In this document: in pieces, positions 16,445 to 25,905 of the stretch
Numbering within the stretch: position 1 is the first letter of the stretch
How the letters are laid out: the number at the start of each line of letters is the position of its first letter
Source: an uncultured Corynebacterium sp.
GTDB lineage: Bacteria; Actinomycetota; Actinomycetes; Mycobacteriales; Mycobacteriaceae
Length of the DNA: 64,000 nt
Direction: 5' to 3'
Assembly (NCBI GenBank): GCA_943914355.1
Contig: CALUBS010000004.1
Span: 1 to 64,000, forward strand
The notes under the pieces: model-generated
Seen by the model: the letters and a program-made list of their open reading frames with translations, nothing else
Told to the model about the DNA's origin: nothing
The model's database searches: none
Position numbers and translations under genes: made by a program

Positions 16445-19400
16445 ATGGTGAAAAAGATTTACCCCAAGGTCGATATGACCGGCGGCTCGAGCCGTTTCCC
16501 GGATATGGAAGAAGAAGTCCAGAAGTACTGGAAGCAGGACGATACGTTCCAGGCCTCTTTGGAAAAGACCAAGGACTGCCCCGAATACATCTTTTATGAT
16601 GGGCCTCCTTTTGCCAATGGCCTGCCGCACTACGGCCACCTGTTGACCGGTTACGTTAAGGACATCGTGCCGCGCTACCGCACGATGGCCGGAAATTACG
16701 TCCCCCGCGTCTTTGGCTGGGATACCCACGGCCTGCCAGCGGAGCTGGAGGCGGAAAAGCAGCTCGGGATCACCGATAAAGCCCAGATCGAGGACATGGG
16801 TCTAGATAAGTTCAACGAGTACTGCGCTAAGTCGGTGCTGGAATACACCGATGAGTGGGAAGATTACGTCAACCGCCAGGCTCGCTGGGTGGACTTTGAC
16901 AATGGCTACAAGACCATGGATATCAACTTCATGGAATCGGTCATGTGGGCGTTCAAGGAGCTGTATGACAAGGGCCTGATCTACAAGGGCTTCCGCGTGC
17001 TGCCTTACTCCTGGGCGGAGCATACTTCTTTGTCCAACCAGGAAACGCGCTTGGATGATTCCTACAAGATGCGCCAGGATCCCACTTTGACGGTGACCTT
17101 CCCAGTCGCAGGTGCTCGCGAGGGCACCGCGGCGGAAAAGACGCTGGCGGAAAACCCCGCGCTTGCCGATGCCTCCTTCCTCGCCTGGACCACCACCCCC
17201 TGGACCCTGCCGTCCAACGAGGCGCTGGCGGTCCACCCGGAGGTCTCTTACGCACTATTTAAGGCCACCGATGGCGAATTCGCCGGCCGCACGTTCATCA
17301 TGGCCGAAAACCTGCTGGGCACCCTGGAAAAGGAACTGGGTGAGGCCGAGGTACTGGGTACCTTTACCGGCGCGCAGCTCGAGGGCTTTAAGTACGAGCC
17401 AATCTTCGGCTTCTTCCCAGACCTGCGCAATGCCTACCAGGTGCTGTTGGCAGATTACGTCACCACCGAAGACGGTACGGGTGTTGTCCACCAGTCGCCC
17501 GCCTTTGGTGAAGACGATATGAATACCACCAACGAGTACGATATCGAGCTGGTGGTCCCAGTGGATGAGGACGGCAAGTTCACCTCCCAGGTTCCGCCGT
17601 ACGAGGGCCAGCTGGTCTTCGATGCGAATAAGTCCATCATCAAGGACTTGAAGGCCGCTGGTCGAGTGGTGCGCCACGTGACCATTGAGCACTCCTACCC
17701 ACACTCTTGGCGCTCGGGCGAGCCGCTTATCTACATGGCGCTGCCCGCATGGTTTGTAAAGGTCACCGAATTCCGCGACCGCATGGTGGAGCTCAACCAC
17801 AATGAGATCGAATGGTTGCCGGAGCACATCCGCGATGGCCAATTTGGCAAGTGGCTGGAAGGCGCCCGCGACTGGAATATCTCGCGTACCCGCTACTGGG
17901 GTGCGCCCATCCCGGTGTGGATGTCCGATAATGACGAGTACCCGCGCATGGACGTCTACGGCTCTTTGGATGAGCTGGAGAGGGACTTCGGCAAGCGCCC
18001 GGAGTCGCTGCACCGCCCGCACATCGATGAGCTGACCCGCCCCAACCCGGACGATCCCACCGGTAAGTCCACCATGCGCCGCGTGCCGGACGTGCTGGAC
18101 TGCTGGTTCGAGTCTGGCTCCATGCCGTTTGCGCAAAAGCACTACCCGTTTGAAAACAAGGAGTGGTTTGAAACCCACTCGCCGGCGGACTTCATCGTGG
18201 AGTACTCCGGGCAAACCCGCGGCTGGTTCTACCTGCTGCACGTGCTGTCCACCGCGCTCTTTGACCGCCCGGCGTTCAAGAAGGTCGTGGCCCACGGCAT
18301 CGTCTTGGGCAATGACGGGCTTAAGATGTCCAAGTCCAAGGGTAACTACCCGGACGTCAATGAGGTCTTTGACCGCGATGGTTCCGATGCCATGCGCTGG
18401 TTCCTGATGTCCTCGCCCATCCTGCGCGGCGGCAATCTCATCGTCACCGAGCAGGGCATCCGCGAGGGCGTGCGCCAGGCGCTGCTTCCCATCTGGAATG
18501 CGTACACCTTCTTGCAGCTCTACGCCGAGCAGGAAGCTAAGTTCGATACGAGCTCCACGCACGTGCTTGACCGCTACATCCTGGCTAAGACCCACGATCT
18601 TGTGGCCAATGTCGATGCTGCGCTGGCGGGGACCGATATCGCTACCGCCACCGAAGAGGTTCGCCTTTTCGCCGATGTGCTGACCAACTGGTACGTCCGC
18701 CGCTCCCGCGACCGCTTCTGGGGCGGCGAGGACGCCAACCCAGAGGCCTTCAACACCCTCTACACCGTTTTGGAGACCACTACGCGCGTGGTTGCCCCGC
18801 TGTTGCCGCACGTCGCCGAGGTCATCTACCGCGGCCTGACCGGTGAGCGCTCTGTGCACTTGGCGGACTTCCCGAAGGCCGAGGACTACCCCGCGGATGC
18901 GGACCTGGTGTCTGCCATGGACGCCACTCGCGCGGTGGCATCGGCTGCATCTTCGGTGCGCAAGGCCAATAAGCTGCGCAACCGTCTGCCACTGCCAAAG
19001 CTCACCGTGGCCTTCGCGGGCTCGCAGAGCCTGGCGGACTTCGCGGACATCATCCGCGACGAGGTCAACGTCAAAGAGGTTGAGCTTACTGATGATGTCG
19101 ATTCCGTCGGCACCTTCCATGTGGTCTGCAACGCCAAGGTTGCCGGCCCGCGCTTGGGTAAGGATGTCCAGCGCGCCATCAAGAATCTCAAGGCGAGCAA
19201 CTACGAGCGCCGCGGCGATGAGGTCGTGGTAGATGGCGACATCGTCTTGAGCCCTGAGGAATATACCGAGCGTTTGCAGGCTGCGAACCCAGACTCCACG
19301 GCCCGCATCGAGGGCTTGGATGGCCTCGTCGTTCTGGATACCGAGGTCACCGAAGAGCTCGAGGCAGAAGGCTGGGCCGCCGATGTCATCCGCGGCCTGC

Positions 19401-19609
19401 AGGATGCCCGCAAGAACTCCGGCTTCGATGTATCTGACCGCATCTCCGTGGTCCTTTGCGTTGCCGAAGATAAGAAGGAGTGGGCGCAGCGTCATGCTGA
19501 CACCATCGCAGGCGAAGTGCTGGCTACGGAGTTCTCCGTGGTCACCGAGCCGCTTGCGGGTGCCCACGATATCCTCACCGGAGTCACCGCCACCGTAGCC
19601 AAGAACTAA
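16445..19609 (+). CDS. ileS: Isoleucyl-tRNA synthetase
   Basis: This class I synthetase charges tRNA-Ile and has an editing domain for valine. The protein is 1054 residues, as in C. glutamicum. The HIGH-type motif is [12 protein letters not shown] near residue 56. The editing domain lies at about 200-400. The KMSKS motif is [12 protein letters not shown] near residue 622. After about 850 comes the long C-terminal region of the actinobacterial and eukaryote-like type. The ATG follows GTGAAGGAAG and the T-box leader, so expression should rise with uncharged tRNA-Ile. Confidence 0.98.
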   Translation: MVKKIYPKVDMTGGSSRFPDMEEEVQKYWKQDDTFQASLEKTKDCPEYIFYDGPPFANGLPHYGHLLTGYVKDIVPRYRTMAGNYVPRVFGWDTHGLPAELEAEKQLGITDKAQIEDMGLDKFNEYCAKSVLEYTDEWEDYVNRQARWVDFDNGYKTMDINFMESVMWAFKELYDKGLIYKGFRVLPYSWAEHTSLSNQETRLDDSYKMRQDPTLTVTFPVAGAREGTAAEKTLAENPALADASFLAWTTTPWTLPSNEALAVHPEVSYALFKATDGEFAGRTFIMAENLLGTLEKELGEAEVLGTFTGAQLEGFKYEPIFGFFPDLRNAYQVLLADYVTTEDGTGVVHQSPAFGEDDMNTTNEYDIELVVPVDEDGKFTSQVPPYEGQLVFDANKSIIKDLKAAGRVVRHVTIEHSYPHSWRSGEPLIYMALPAWFVKVTEFRDRMVELNHNEIEWLPEHIRDGQFGKWLEGARDWNISRTRYWGAPIPVWMSDNDEYPRMDVYGSLDELERDFGKRPESLHRPHIDELTRPNPDDPTGKSTMRRVPDVLDCWFESGSMPFAQKHYPFENKEWFETHSPADFIVEYSGQTRGWFYLLHVLSTALFDRPAFKKVVAHGIVLGNDGLKMSKSKGNYPDVNEVFDRDGSDAMRWFLMSSPILRGGNLIVTEQGIREGVRQALLPIWNAYTFLQLYAEQEAKFDTSSTHVLDRYILAKTHDLVANVDAALAGTDIATATEEVRLFADVLTNWYVRRSRDRFWGGEDANPEAFNTLYTVLETTTRVVAPLLPHVAEVIYRGLTGERSVHLADFPKAEDYPADADLVSAMDATRAVASAASSVRKANKLRNRLPLPKLTVAFAGSQSLADFADIIRDEVNVKEVELTDDVDSVGTFHVVCNAKVAGPRLGKDVQRAIKNLKASNYERRGDEVVVDGDIVLSPEEYTERLQAANPDSTARIEGLDGLVVLDTEVTEELEAEGWAADVIRGLQDARKNSGFDVSDRISVVLCVAEDKKEWAQRHADTIAGEVLATEFSVVTEPLAGAHDILTGVTATVAKN

Positions 19610-19631
19610 GAGCGCACAAAGCTTAATCGTT

Positions 19632-19677
19632 AAGCGGCCCTGCCTGATGCTATCTACAGCGTCCGGCCGGGCCGCTT
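19632..19677 (+). terminator. Intrinsic terminator after ileS
   Basis: AAGCGGCCC (19632-19640) pairs with GGGCCGCTT (19669-19677). The downstream T-tract is short (TTTGCGCTT). Confidence 0.7.
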
Positions 19678-20053
19678 TGCGCTTATCAATCAGTGCGTCC
19701 AATATGCGCAAGAATGAAAATAAAACAAGAGATGGGGCTGTGCACTTTGTTTTTAGGGGGCCGGAGAAGCTGAAGTAATCGTGGTCTTTGTTTAGCGAGG
19801 ACGCCATTGCCAACCTTGACAGCATGCATGAAAGCCGTGTTCATTAAGTGATCTCGCACACTTTTTCGGTTTGCCACTTTTGAGTGAAAAATCAATATGG
19901 TTTACTAATCCTGCGTTTAAAAACGTAAATAACACGATAGAGGTCGTGTTATCCCGCTTTCTGCGGTGTCCGCCTCCCATGCTTTGCATTCTTTGAAAGT
20001 AAATCGTGGTGTGTATAGGACCCGTAGCTTGTAGTACCCCTTGGAGGGCTCGT
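19678..20053 (+). promoter_or_regulatory. AT-rich upstream region of secreted repeat protein
   Basis: The 376 bases hold no convincing gene and are clearly AT-richer than the flanks. A perfect 9-bp dyad, ATAACACGA-TAGAGG-TCGTGTTAT, lies at 19929-19952 and is a candidate operator or attenuator. GGAGGG at 20043-20048 is the ribosome site for the next gene. I could not fix a promoter with confidence. Confidence 0.5.
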
Positions 20054-21409
20054 ATGAAACTCAATAAGCGTGTTCTCGCTTCTGCAGCTATCTCTGCATC
20101 TTTCATGGCTACCGCTGTTACTCCAGTCGCCTGGGCTGCTGGTGAACATCTTAACTGCGTACAGAACTTTCGGGCCGGCGTTGATGCTGGTATTAATGCC
20201 AACGTAGCGGAACATCTGCGACGTAACTGTCATTTGAGTGTGGACCAGATCATTCGGCTGAATGTTGAAGATATGAAACAGGTTGCTAGGGAGTTTAAGA
20301 AGGACGGTGCTCCTCTTTATTCTGAAGAAGAGTTGAACCGTCTGTCGCCCTCTTACGTCATCGCTCTAGCAAAGGATATCGACGTTTCTCCGGGTGATAC
20401 CGGCAAGGGGCCCGCTGATGGCGAACAGCAATCCGGGCCTCCTCTTTCGGTGAATGATGTCAAGGCAGGGGACAGGGAAATCACTGGCTCGGTGTTTTTG
20501 CTCCCAGGTCAACAGAAGAGAGTTCAAATTAATTTCCCAAGCTTCAGGTCTTTAACTACGGACGTAAAGCTTGAGGAAAACTCTGTTGAGGAGGGTGGAG
20601 CCTCTAACGGTAAAGCTGTGACCTTTAAATTCGATGTTCCTGAAGAGATTAACTTAAAGGCAGGTGAAACACTACTCTTTAGTTTGCTCTATGATTCCTT
20701 GGCTCCAGACGATCGTAAGAGCAAATCCATACCAGTAGTTGTTAAGTCTGCGGATGTGGCTGGGGAAGAGCGTCCAGATTCTGGGGACTCTGAAGGCGAA
20801 TTCCCGTTTGCTGTTACCGCGGAAGTAAATGACATCAAGGCAGGAGACAAAAAGGTTACCGGTAAGGTTCGTTTGTACCCAGGCCAAGAGGTGGAAATTG
20901 AGGCTTCTTTCCCCAGCGGAAAGATTCAGACGACTGTCGTCAAGCTAGAGAAAAAGTCTGCACAGAAGGGCCAAGTTCCTGAAGGTGAGTTTGTCTCGTT
21001 CGAAATCGATGTACCTGCGGACGTCAAGCTAATGGCAGGTGACAAGGTAACTGTTTCCCCAGTTCCTCACGTCACGGATCCGAAAACCGGTGAAAGCAAC
21101 AGCGTAGAGCTCATCGTGAAGGCTGCTGATAAGGGCAGCGAGTCGCAACCCGAGCAGGCCCCTGGTAACGGTAATGGCAAGGGCAAGGAGGGAGGCAGCG
21201 GTTCCACAAAGCCGGCACAGCCATCGGTTCCGGGCGCTGAAGGCACCCCTGGTGCTGGAGAGGGTAGCTCTAAGTTCGGCAAGGTCTTTGAAGGAATTCC
21301 TGGTTTGGCTGCTTTGGTTGAAGGTGTTGCCAAGTTCTTCAACAAGAACTCGGGCCTCGCTCGCCTGTTGCAACCACTGCGTAACTTCTTTTCACTGTTC
21401 AAGTTCTAA
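20054..21409 (+). CDS. Secreted protein with two tandem beta-domain repeats and amphipathic C terminus
   Basis: The 451-residue product has a Sec signal peptide (1-29, cleavage after AWA or AWAA). A helical N-terminal domain (about 30-110) has Cys35 and Cys59, a likely disulfide. Two homologous repeats follow at about 132-234 and 257-359, sharing VND(V/I)KAGD, TG.V.L.PGQ, V.LE..S and a closing VKSAD/VKAAD. A Gly/Pro/Ser-rich linker (360-405) leads to a hydrophobic amphipathic end (about 407-451). There is no LPXTG. ATG 20054 is used because GGAGGG precedes it and a signal peptide follows; the longer reading from 20006 lacks both. Codon use is less GC-rich than its neighbours. No family was recognised. 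The repeats look Ig-like or Rib-like by pattern only. Confidence 0.8.
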   Translation: MKLNKRVLASAAISASFMATAVTPVAWAAGEHLNCVQNFRAGVDAGINANVAEHLRRNCHLSVDQIIRLNVEDMKQVAREFKKDGAPLYSEEELNRLSPSYVIALAKDIDVSPGDTGKGPADGEQQSGPPLSVNDVKAGDREITGSVFLLPGQQKRVQINFPSFRSLTTDVKLEENSVEEGGASNGKAVTFKFDVPEEINLKAGETLLFSLLYDSLAPDDRKSKSIPVVVKSADVAGEERPDSGDSEGEFPFAVTAEVNDIKAGDKKVTGKVRLYPGQEVEIEASFPSGKIQTTVVKLEKKSAQKGQVPEGEFVSFEIDVPADVKLMAGDKVTVSPVPHVTDPKTGESNSVELIVKAADKGSESQPEQAPGNGNGKGKEGGSGSTKPAQPSVPGAEGTPGAGEGSSKFGKVFEGIPGLAALVEGVAKFFNKNSGLARLLQPLRNFFSLFKF

Positions 21410-21479
21410 TCTTGTTTGAATAAGCAGATGGGCGGATTAGTGCGAGCTTGATCCTCAGACTCGGCTACTGGCAGTGACT

Positions 21480-21520
21480 AAACCGGAGCCCTCCATGAGG
21501 AGGTGCTCCGGTTTCTGCGT
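21480..21520 (+). terminator. Hairpin terminator between secreted protein and MFS genes
   Basis: AAACCGGAGC (21480-21489) pairs with GCTCCGGTTT (21505-21514). It stands between converging genes and could serve both directions. Confidence 0.75.
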
Positions 21521-21548
21521 TTTCTGGCCGAATGTTGCGGGTCTTGGC

Positions 21549-22781
21549 TTAGCGCACTGGGCCGGGAAGGTGGGCGCGCCAGCCGTGAATCACATTGATG
21601 AGGCAGCACATGGCCAGCAGGGAGCCGATGAGGAATAGTGCAGTGAAGCCTATGTAGGGCGCGAGCGCGCTAAAGGCCATGGGGATAAAGAAGCCGGTAT
21701 AGGACACGGAATAGAACACGGCGGTAAGGCCGGTGAGGTCATCTTTTCCGGCGATGCGCTGGACTTCGGAAAGGCCGGCGACAAGTGCTAGGCCGTAGCC
21801 GGCGCCCATGACGGCGGCGCTGGTGATGCCGAGCGGGAGGGAAAGCGTGCGTGCGGCGATGGCGCCGAAAATGGTGCCGACGGTAATGACGGCCATGGCA
21901 ACGGCGGAGGCGCGGGCGGAGCGGTGGGTGTCAATGACCTTGCTAAACATTTGGATGCCAACCCCGCAGCCCAGCGTAATGACGGTCATGAGGCCGGAAA
22001 AGGCGATGGGGGCATCGCCGGCGGAATCGGAAAGCAGCTGCGGCAACAGGGCATAGGCCGCACCCGCGCAGCCGAATACCCAAGGGGCGACGGGAAGGAC
22101 GATGCGGGAAAAGCGGCGGTGCGCAGCGGATGGAATGTGCAGCATGTGCAGCATATCGCGGATGCTTAAATCCAAGAATGTGTCTTTGACCGTCTCGCCG
22201 CGGGGTGGACGGGTTTCGGGGGTTTTCAATAGCCAGACCGCGGTGATGACGGTGAGCAGGATGTGCAGGACATAGGCAAGGTGCGTGGGCCACGGGCCCC
22301 ATTGGGCCAGTACCGAGGCCAAGGCGGCGCCAATGAGGAATCCGACGGTAAGGCACATTGATGCCCGGCGCGGTCCTGCGGCGGGGTCACCGCCGGACCG
22401 GGTGATGAGCTCGGAAATCCAGGTGGAACCGACCACCATGACGATGCCCAGGGCGAGGCCGCACAGTACGCGGCCGGCGGCAATGATGAGAGGTTCTTCG
22501 GGAGCGATGGATAGCAGGAACGACCCGGCCAGGGAGAGCGGTGCCGCGGGCAGCATCGTGGGCCGGCGGCCGATGTAGTCCGAGAGTGGTCCGGAGATGA
22601 GCAGTGCGGGCACGATACCGATGACGTAGGCCGCTAGAAGGCCGTTGACGGTGACCTGTGAGAAGTGGGATTGCTCGCGGTACATCACGAGCAGAGGAGT
22701 AAATTCATTGCCGCCCCAGGCAACGGCGACCATGCTGCCGGCGACGGGTAACCAATCGCGATTGGCGGTGTCTTGACTCAT
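21549..22781 (-). CDS. MFS transporter
   Basis: The 410-residue protein has about twelve membrane segments. The loop motif GPLSDYIGRRPTM between segments 2 and 3 is the MFS signature. Its start overlaps the stop of the upstream GntR gene by four bases (ATGA type), so both form one operon and the regulator probably governs the pump. The substrate cannot be told from sequence. The layout resembles drug or metabolite exporters with an FCD-type GntR regulator. Confidence 0.85.
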   Translation of the reverse strand: MSQDTANRDWLPVAGSMVAVAWGGNEFTPLLVMYREQSHFSQVTVNGLLAAYVIGIVPALLISGPLSDYIGRRPTMLPAAPLSLAGSFLLSIAPEEPLIIAAGRVLCGLALGIVMVVGSTWISELITRSGGDPAAGPRRASMCLTVGFLIGAALASVLAQWGPWPTHLAYVLHILLTVITAVWLLKTPETRPPRGETVKDTFLDLSIRDMLHMLHIPSAAHRRFSRIVLPVAPWVFGCAGAAYALLPQLLSDSAGDAPIAFSGLMTVITLGCGVGIQMFSKVIDTHRSARASAVAMAVITVGTIFGAIAARTLSLPLGITSAAVMGAGYGLALVAGLSEVQRIAGKDDLTGLTAVFYSVSYTGFFIPMAFSALAPYIGFTALFLIGSLLAMCCLINVIHGWRAHLPGPVR

Positions 22782-23422
22782 AGTTGATCCTTCGAATTCT
22801 TCAGGTGCGAGCGGAGTGCGGAGAGGTAGTCGGGCAGGTTGGCGGTGAGGAGGGCATCGGTAAGCGTGCGGTGCTGGTCGACGAACGCGCGGGCCCGTGC
22901 CACATTGCGCCCGATGGCGGTGGCGGTAAAGCGCTGCTGGCGCTCGCGCAGCTGGTGGCCCACGTTGGCCAGCAGGCTATTGCCGGCGCTGTCCATGATG
23001 ATTTGGTGGAATTGGGCATCTAGGCGCGTGTATTCGCGGAGGTCCTCGGCATCCAGTGCGGCGTCTTGGGCCGCGATGTTTTCGTGCAGGCGCTTGGCGA
23101 TGCCCCCGCGTTCTTCCTTGCCCAGCTGGCAGATCTTCTCGGCACTGTGGGCATCGACAAGCAGGCGGGCCTCGTAGACCTCCCGGATTTCTTGGGGGCT
23201 AATTGGCACTACCAGCGCGCCGCGCTTGGGATAAAGCTGCAAAAAGCCCTCGAGCTCCAGGCGCAGGAAAGCCTCGTGGGCTGGGGTGCGGCTGACTCCT
23301 ACCTCGGCCGCGAGTGCGGCCTCTGACAGCATCTGCGAGGAATCGATGGTGCCGCCGATGATCCTTTCTTTGACTAATTCATAAACCCGCTCCGCGGCAG
23401 GCTGCATGCTTGTATCGCTCAT
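22778..23422 (-). CDS. GntR family regulator, FadR/FCD subfamily
   Basis: The 214-residue protein has an N-terminal winged helix (about 5-75) with SEAALAAEVGVSRTPAHEAFLRLELEGFL, the GntR signature. An all-helical FCD effector domain follows (about 80-205). ATG 23422 is chosen because the winged-helix domain starts right after it. A longer reading to 23524 would run through the divergent dinB promoter. It overlaps the MFS gene by four bases. Two direct TGCATACA repeats cover its own start region, which suggests autoregulation. The ligand is unknown, probably a small carboxylate given the FCD domain. Confidence 0.85.
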   Translation of the reverse strand: MSDTSMQPAAERVYELVKERIIGGTIDSSQMLSEAALAAEVGVSRTPAHEAFLRLELEGFLQLYPKRGALVVPISPQEIREVYEARLLVDAHSAEKICQLGKEERGGIAKRLHENIAAQDAALDAEDLREYTRLDAQFHQIIMDSAGNSLLANVGHQLRERQQRFTATAIGRNVARARAFVDQHRTLTDALLTANLPDYLSALRSHLKNSKDQL

Positions 23423-23442
23423 GCATACATCTTGCATACAAG
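23422..23442. promoter_or_regulatory. Candidate GntR operator, TGCATACA direct repeat
   Basis: TGCATACA occurs at 23422-23429 and again at 23433-23440, eleven bases apart. The second copy lies in CTTG-CATA-CAAG (23431-23442), an inverted repeat of the size bound by FadR-type regulators. It lies between the divergent gntR and dinB genes. Confidence 0.5.
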
Positions 23443-23488
23443 TTAGTTTAAGCGTCAACCTATTCCCAATTCTGGGGTTGGCGTGACC

Positions 23489-23494
23489 TAGACT
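23489..23494 (+). promoter_or_regulatory. -10 box TAGACT for dinB
   Basis: TAGACT ends seven bases before the dinB ATG, the leaderless spacing. No LexA-type box was recognised nearby. Confidence 0.45.
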
Positions 23495-23501
23495 GGAAGG
23501 C

Positions 23502-24887
23502 ATGCAGCGTTGGGTCCTACACATCGATATGGATGCGTTTTTTGCCTCCGTCGAGCAATTGACCCGACCGACTTTGCAAGGCCGGCCGGTGCTCGTCGGT
23601 GGGGTCGGCGGCCGCGGGGTCGTCGCCGGGGCATCCTATGAGGCGCGCGAATACGGTGCGCACTCGGCGATGCCGATGTATCGCGCCCAGCAATTGGTGG
23701 GCCTGCGCGCGGTGGTGGTAAGCCCGCGCCGGGCGGTCTATTCGGCGGCCTCGCGCCGGGTATGTGAGATCATCTCCCAGCACGTGGAGGTGATCGAGCA
23801 GCTATCCATCGATGAAGCCTTTATGGAGCCAGAGGCATTGGTGGGTGCGACGGCGGACGAGGTGCACCAGTGGGCGGATGGCCTGCGCGCGCTCATCCGC
23901 GAGGAAACGGGCCTGCCGTGTTCCATCGGCGCGGGCTCCGGCAAGCAATTTGCCAAGATCGGCTCCGGTGAAGCCAAGCCCGATGGCACCTATGTCATCC
24001 CAGCGGAAAAGCAGCTGGAGATGCTGCATCCGCTCGCGGTGGGAAAGCTGTGGGGTGTGGGGCCGGTCACGGAGGCCAAGCTCAAAGGCATCGGGGTGGA
24101 GACCATCGGCGCGCTGGCCGCCATGACCCAAAAGGAGGTGGAAATCTCCATCGGCAGCGTCGTCGGCGTGCAGCTGTGGCAGCTCGCGCAAGGCATCGAC
24201 GATAGGGAAGTGGCACCGCGCGCGATATCCAAACAGATTTCCACGGAGCACACCTATCCCAAGGACCTGCTCACGGTTGCCGATGTCGATGCGGCAATTA
24301 CCCGCGCGGCCGAGGGCGCACACCGCCGCCTGCTCAAGGATGGCCGCGGGGCGCGCACGGTGACGGTAAAGCTGCGGATGGCAGACTTCCATATCGAATC
24401 GCGCTCGACCACCCTGGCCTATGCCACCGATGACCTGGAGGTATTGACGGCAGCCGCCTTCAAGCTGGCGCGCTACCCGGACGAACTGGGCCCCATCCGC
24501 TTAGTGGGGGTGAGCTACTCCGGCCTGGAAGCCGCGCGCCAAGACGTGCTATTTCCGGAGCTCGACCGCGAAATCGTGCGGCCCGTGCTGCCGGATAGTG
24601 ACTATGAAACGGGCGTGAGCGATGACTCCCCGCCACCGGCGCCGACCACCGTGGTGGTCGAAGACGATGTGGAGGATCAGTGGCACGCCACCCAGGACGT
24701 CTACCACCCGGAATTTGGCCACGGTTGGATCCAGGGCACCGGGCACGGGGTGGTCAGCGTGCGTTTTGAAACCCGCGCCACCGGACCCGGCCGCACGAAA
24801 TCCTTTGCCGCCAGTGACCCAGATTTGGAGCCGGCCGATCCGCTCGATTCCTTAGACTGGCACGACTGGCTGGAAACCCAAGATTAG
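23502..24887 (+). CDS. dinB: DNA polymerase IV (DinB), Y-family translesion polymerase
   Basis: The 461-residue protein begins VLHIDMDAFFASVEQL, the Y-family motif with the first catalytic Asp. QLSIDEAFME near residue 100 supplies the second catalytic acids. Helix-hairpin-helix and little-finger domains follow to about 350. The last 75 or so residues (DVYHPEFGHGWIQGTGHG onwards) form an extra C-terminal module that I associate with actinobacterial DinB. The stop shares TTAG (24884-24887) with the converging asparaginase gene. Confidence 0.95.
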   Translation: MQRWVLHIDMDAFFASVEQLTRPTLQGRPVLVGGVGGRGVVAGASYEAREYGAHSAMPMYRAQQLVGLRAVVVSPRRAVYSAASRRVCEIISQHVEVIEQLSIDEAFMEPEALVGATADEVHQWADGLRALIREETGLPCSIGAGSGKQFAKIGSGEAKPDGTYVIPAEKQLEMLHPLAVGKLWGVGPVTEAKLKGIGVETIGALAAMTQKEVEISIGSVVGVQLWQLAQGIDDREVAPRAISKQISTEHTYPKDLLTVADVDAAITRAAEGAHRRLLKDGRGARTVTVKLRMADFHIESRSTTLAYATDDLEVLTAAAFKLARYPDELGPIRLVGVSYSGLEAARQDVLFPELDREIVRPVLPDSDYETGVSDDSPPPAPTTVVVEDDVEDQWHATQDVYHPEFGHGWIQGTGHGVVSVRFETRATGPGRTKSFAASDPDLEPADPLDSLDWHDWLETQD

Positions 24888-25798
24888 ATAGCAACATAGC
24901 GCTTGGGGTCAGGGTTTTGCCGGAATACCTCGGCGGGGTCCGTGCCGGTGGCCAGCGCCGCGGCCAACAAGATGCGCGCCTGGCTGGGGCGGAAGGCCCA
25001 CGCGTTGATCGCGCCCAGGCTATGCAGGTTCGCCCCGCCGCCGTCGCCGCCATAGGACAACGCGGTTTCCCCATACGGGGTGCGGGTGGAAATGACGACG
25101 GGGAGGCCGTCGCGGAGGGCATCGGCAATCGCGCGGCCCATGTCCCCACTCATATTGCCCGCGCCCATGGCCTCAATGATGAGGCCGGCGGCGGAAGCGC
25201 GGGCGGCATCGACAAGCACGCGCCCCGCACCCGGGTAGGCAGGGATGATTTCTACCGGGTGCGGCGCCAAGGGGCGCGGCCGTAGCCGCGGGGTGGTATC
25301 CGGCACGCGCAGGGACTCGAAAGCGCGCAGGTCAGAGGTGTGCTGCTTGCGGGCCCCGCGCGCCGGGATGGTCATGCCGCCAAAGCAGATAAAGACGCCG
25401 GGCCGCCCACTGAGGGCGAGCTCACGCGCATCGCGGAGATTGCGCGGGCCATCCGGGTGCGGGTGATCGTAGGAACGCTGCGCGCCGGTGAGCACGATGG
25501 GCGTATCGCCGGCGCAAAAAATCTCCAGCGCCATCGCCGTCTCTTCCATCGAATCGGTGCCATGGGTGATGATGACGCCGTCAATGTCCGCGCGGGCGGT
25601 CTGCTCATTGACCACCGCAATGAGCTCGTCGAGGTCCGCAAGCGTAATAGAAGAGGAATCGAGCTGGCGAAATTCCACAACCTCGGCGTCGATATCGGCC
25701 GCGAGCTGCGCGCCGGTGACGGTGGGAACGAGGGAACCATCCTGCACCGTGGTGCAGGCAATCGTGCCGCCGGTGGCGATGAGGGCGAGATGAGTCAT
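24884..25798 (-). CDS. L-asparaginase family protein
   Basis: The enzyme would hydrolyse L-asparagine to aspartate and ammonia. The 304-residue product starts HLALIATGGTIACTT, which holds the first nucleophile threonine. GVIITHGTDSMEETA near residue 80 is the second signature with the catalytic Thr-Asp pair. There is no signal peptide with the ATG at 25798, so it is probably cytoplasmic. An upstream extension to 25942 overlaps the divergent lipoprotein gene and is rejected. The end shares a four-base stop overlap with dinB. Confidence 0.92.
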   Translation of the reverse strand: MTHLALIATGGTIACTTVQDGSLVPTVTGAQLAADIDAEVVEFRQLDSSSITLADLDELIAVVNEQTARADIDGVIITHGTDSMEETAMALEIFCAGDTPIVLTGAQRSYDHPHPDGPRNLRDARELALSGRPGVFICFGGMTIPARGARKQHTSDLRAFESLRVPDTTPRLRPRPLAPHPVEIIPAYPGAGRVLVDAARASAAGLIIEAMGAGNMSGDMGRAIADALRDGLPVVISTRTPYGETALSYGGDGGGANLHSLGAINAWAFRPSQARILLAAALATGTDPAEVFRQNPDPKRYVAI

Positions 25799-25905
25799 GC
25801 ACCCCACAATAAAAGAAGACGCGCCGAGGCGGCAGGCGCGAACCAGAACAGCTGGGGCAAATGTAAACTGATGGGAGTTTATATCCCAGACGTGAGGAGT
25901 GAGAA

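Noticed and set aside
17255..19825. An 856-codon minus-strand frame opposite ileS
   Set aside because: Mirror of ileS codon bias; no domains and no start signal.
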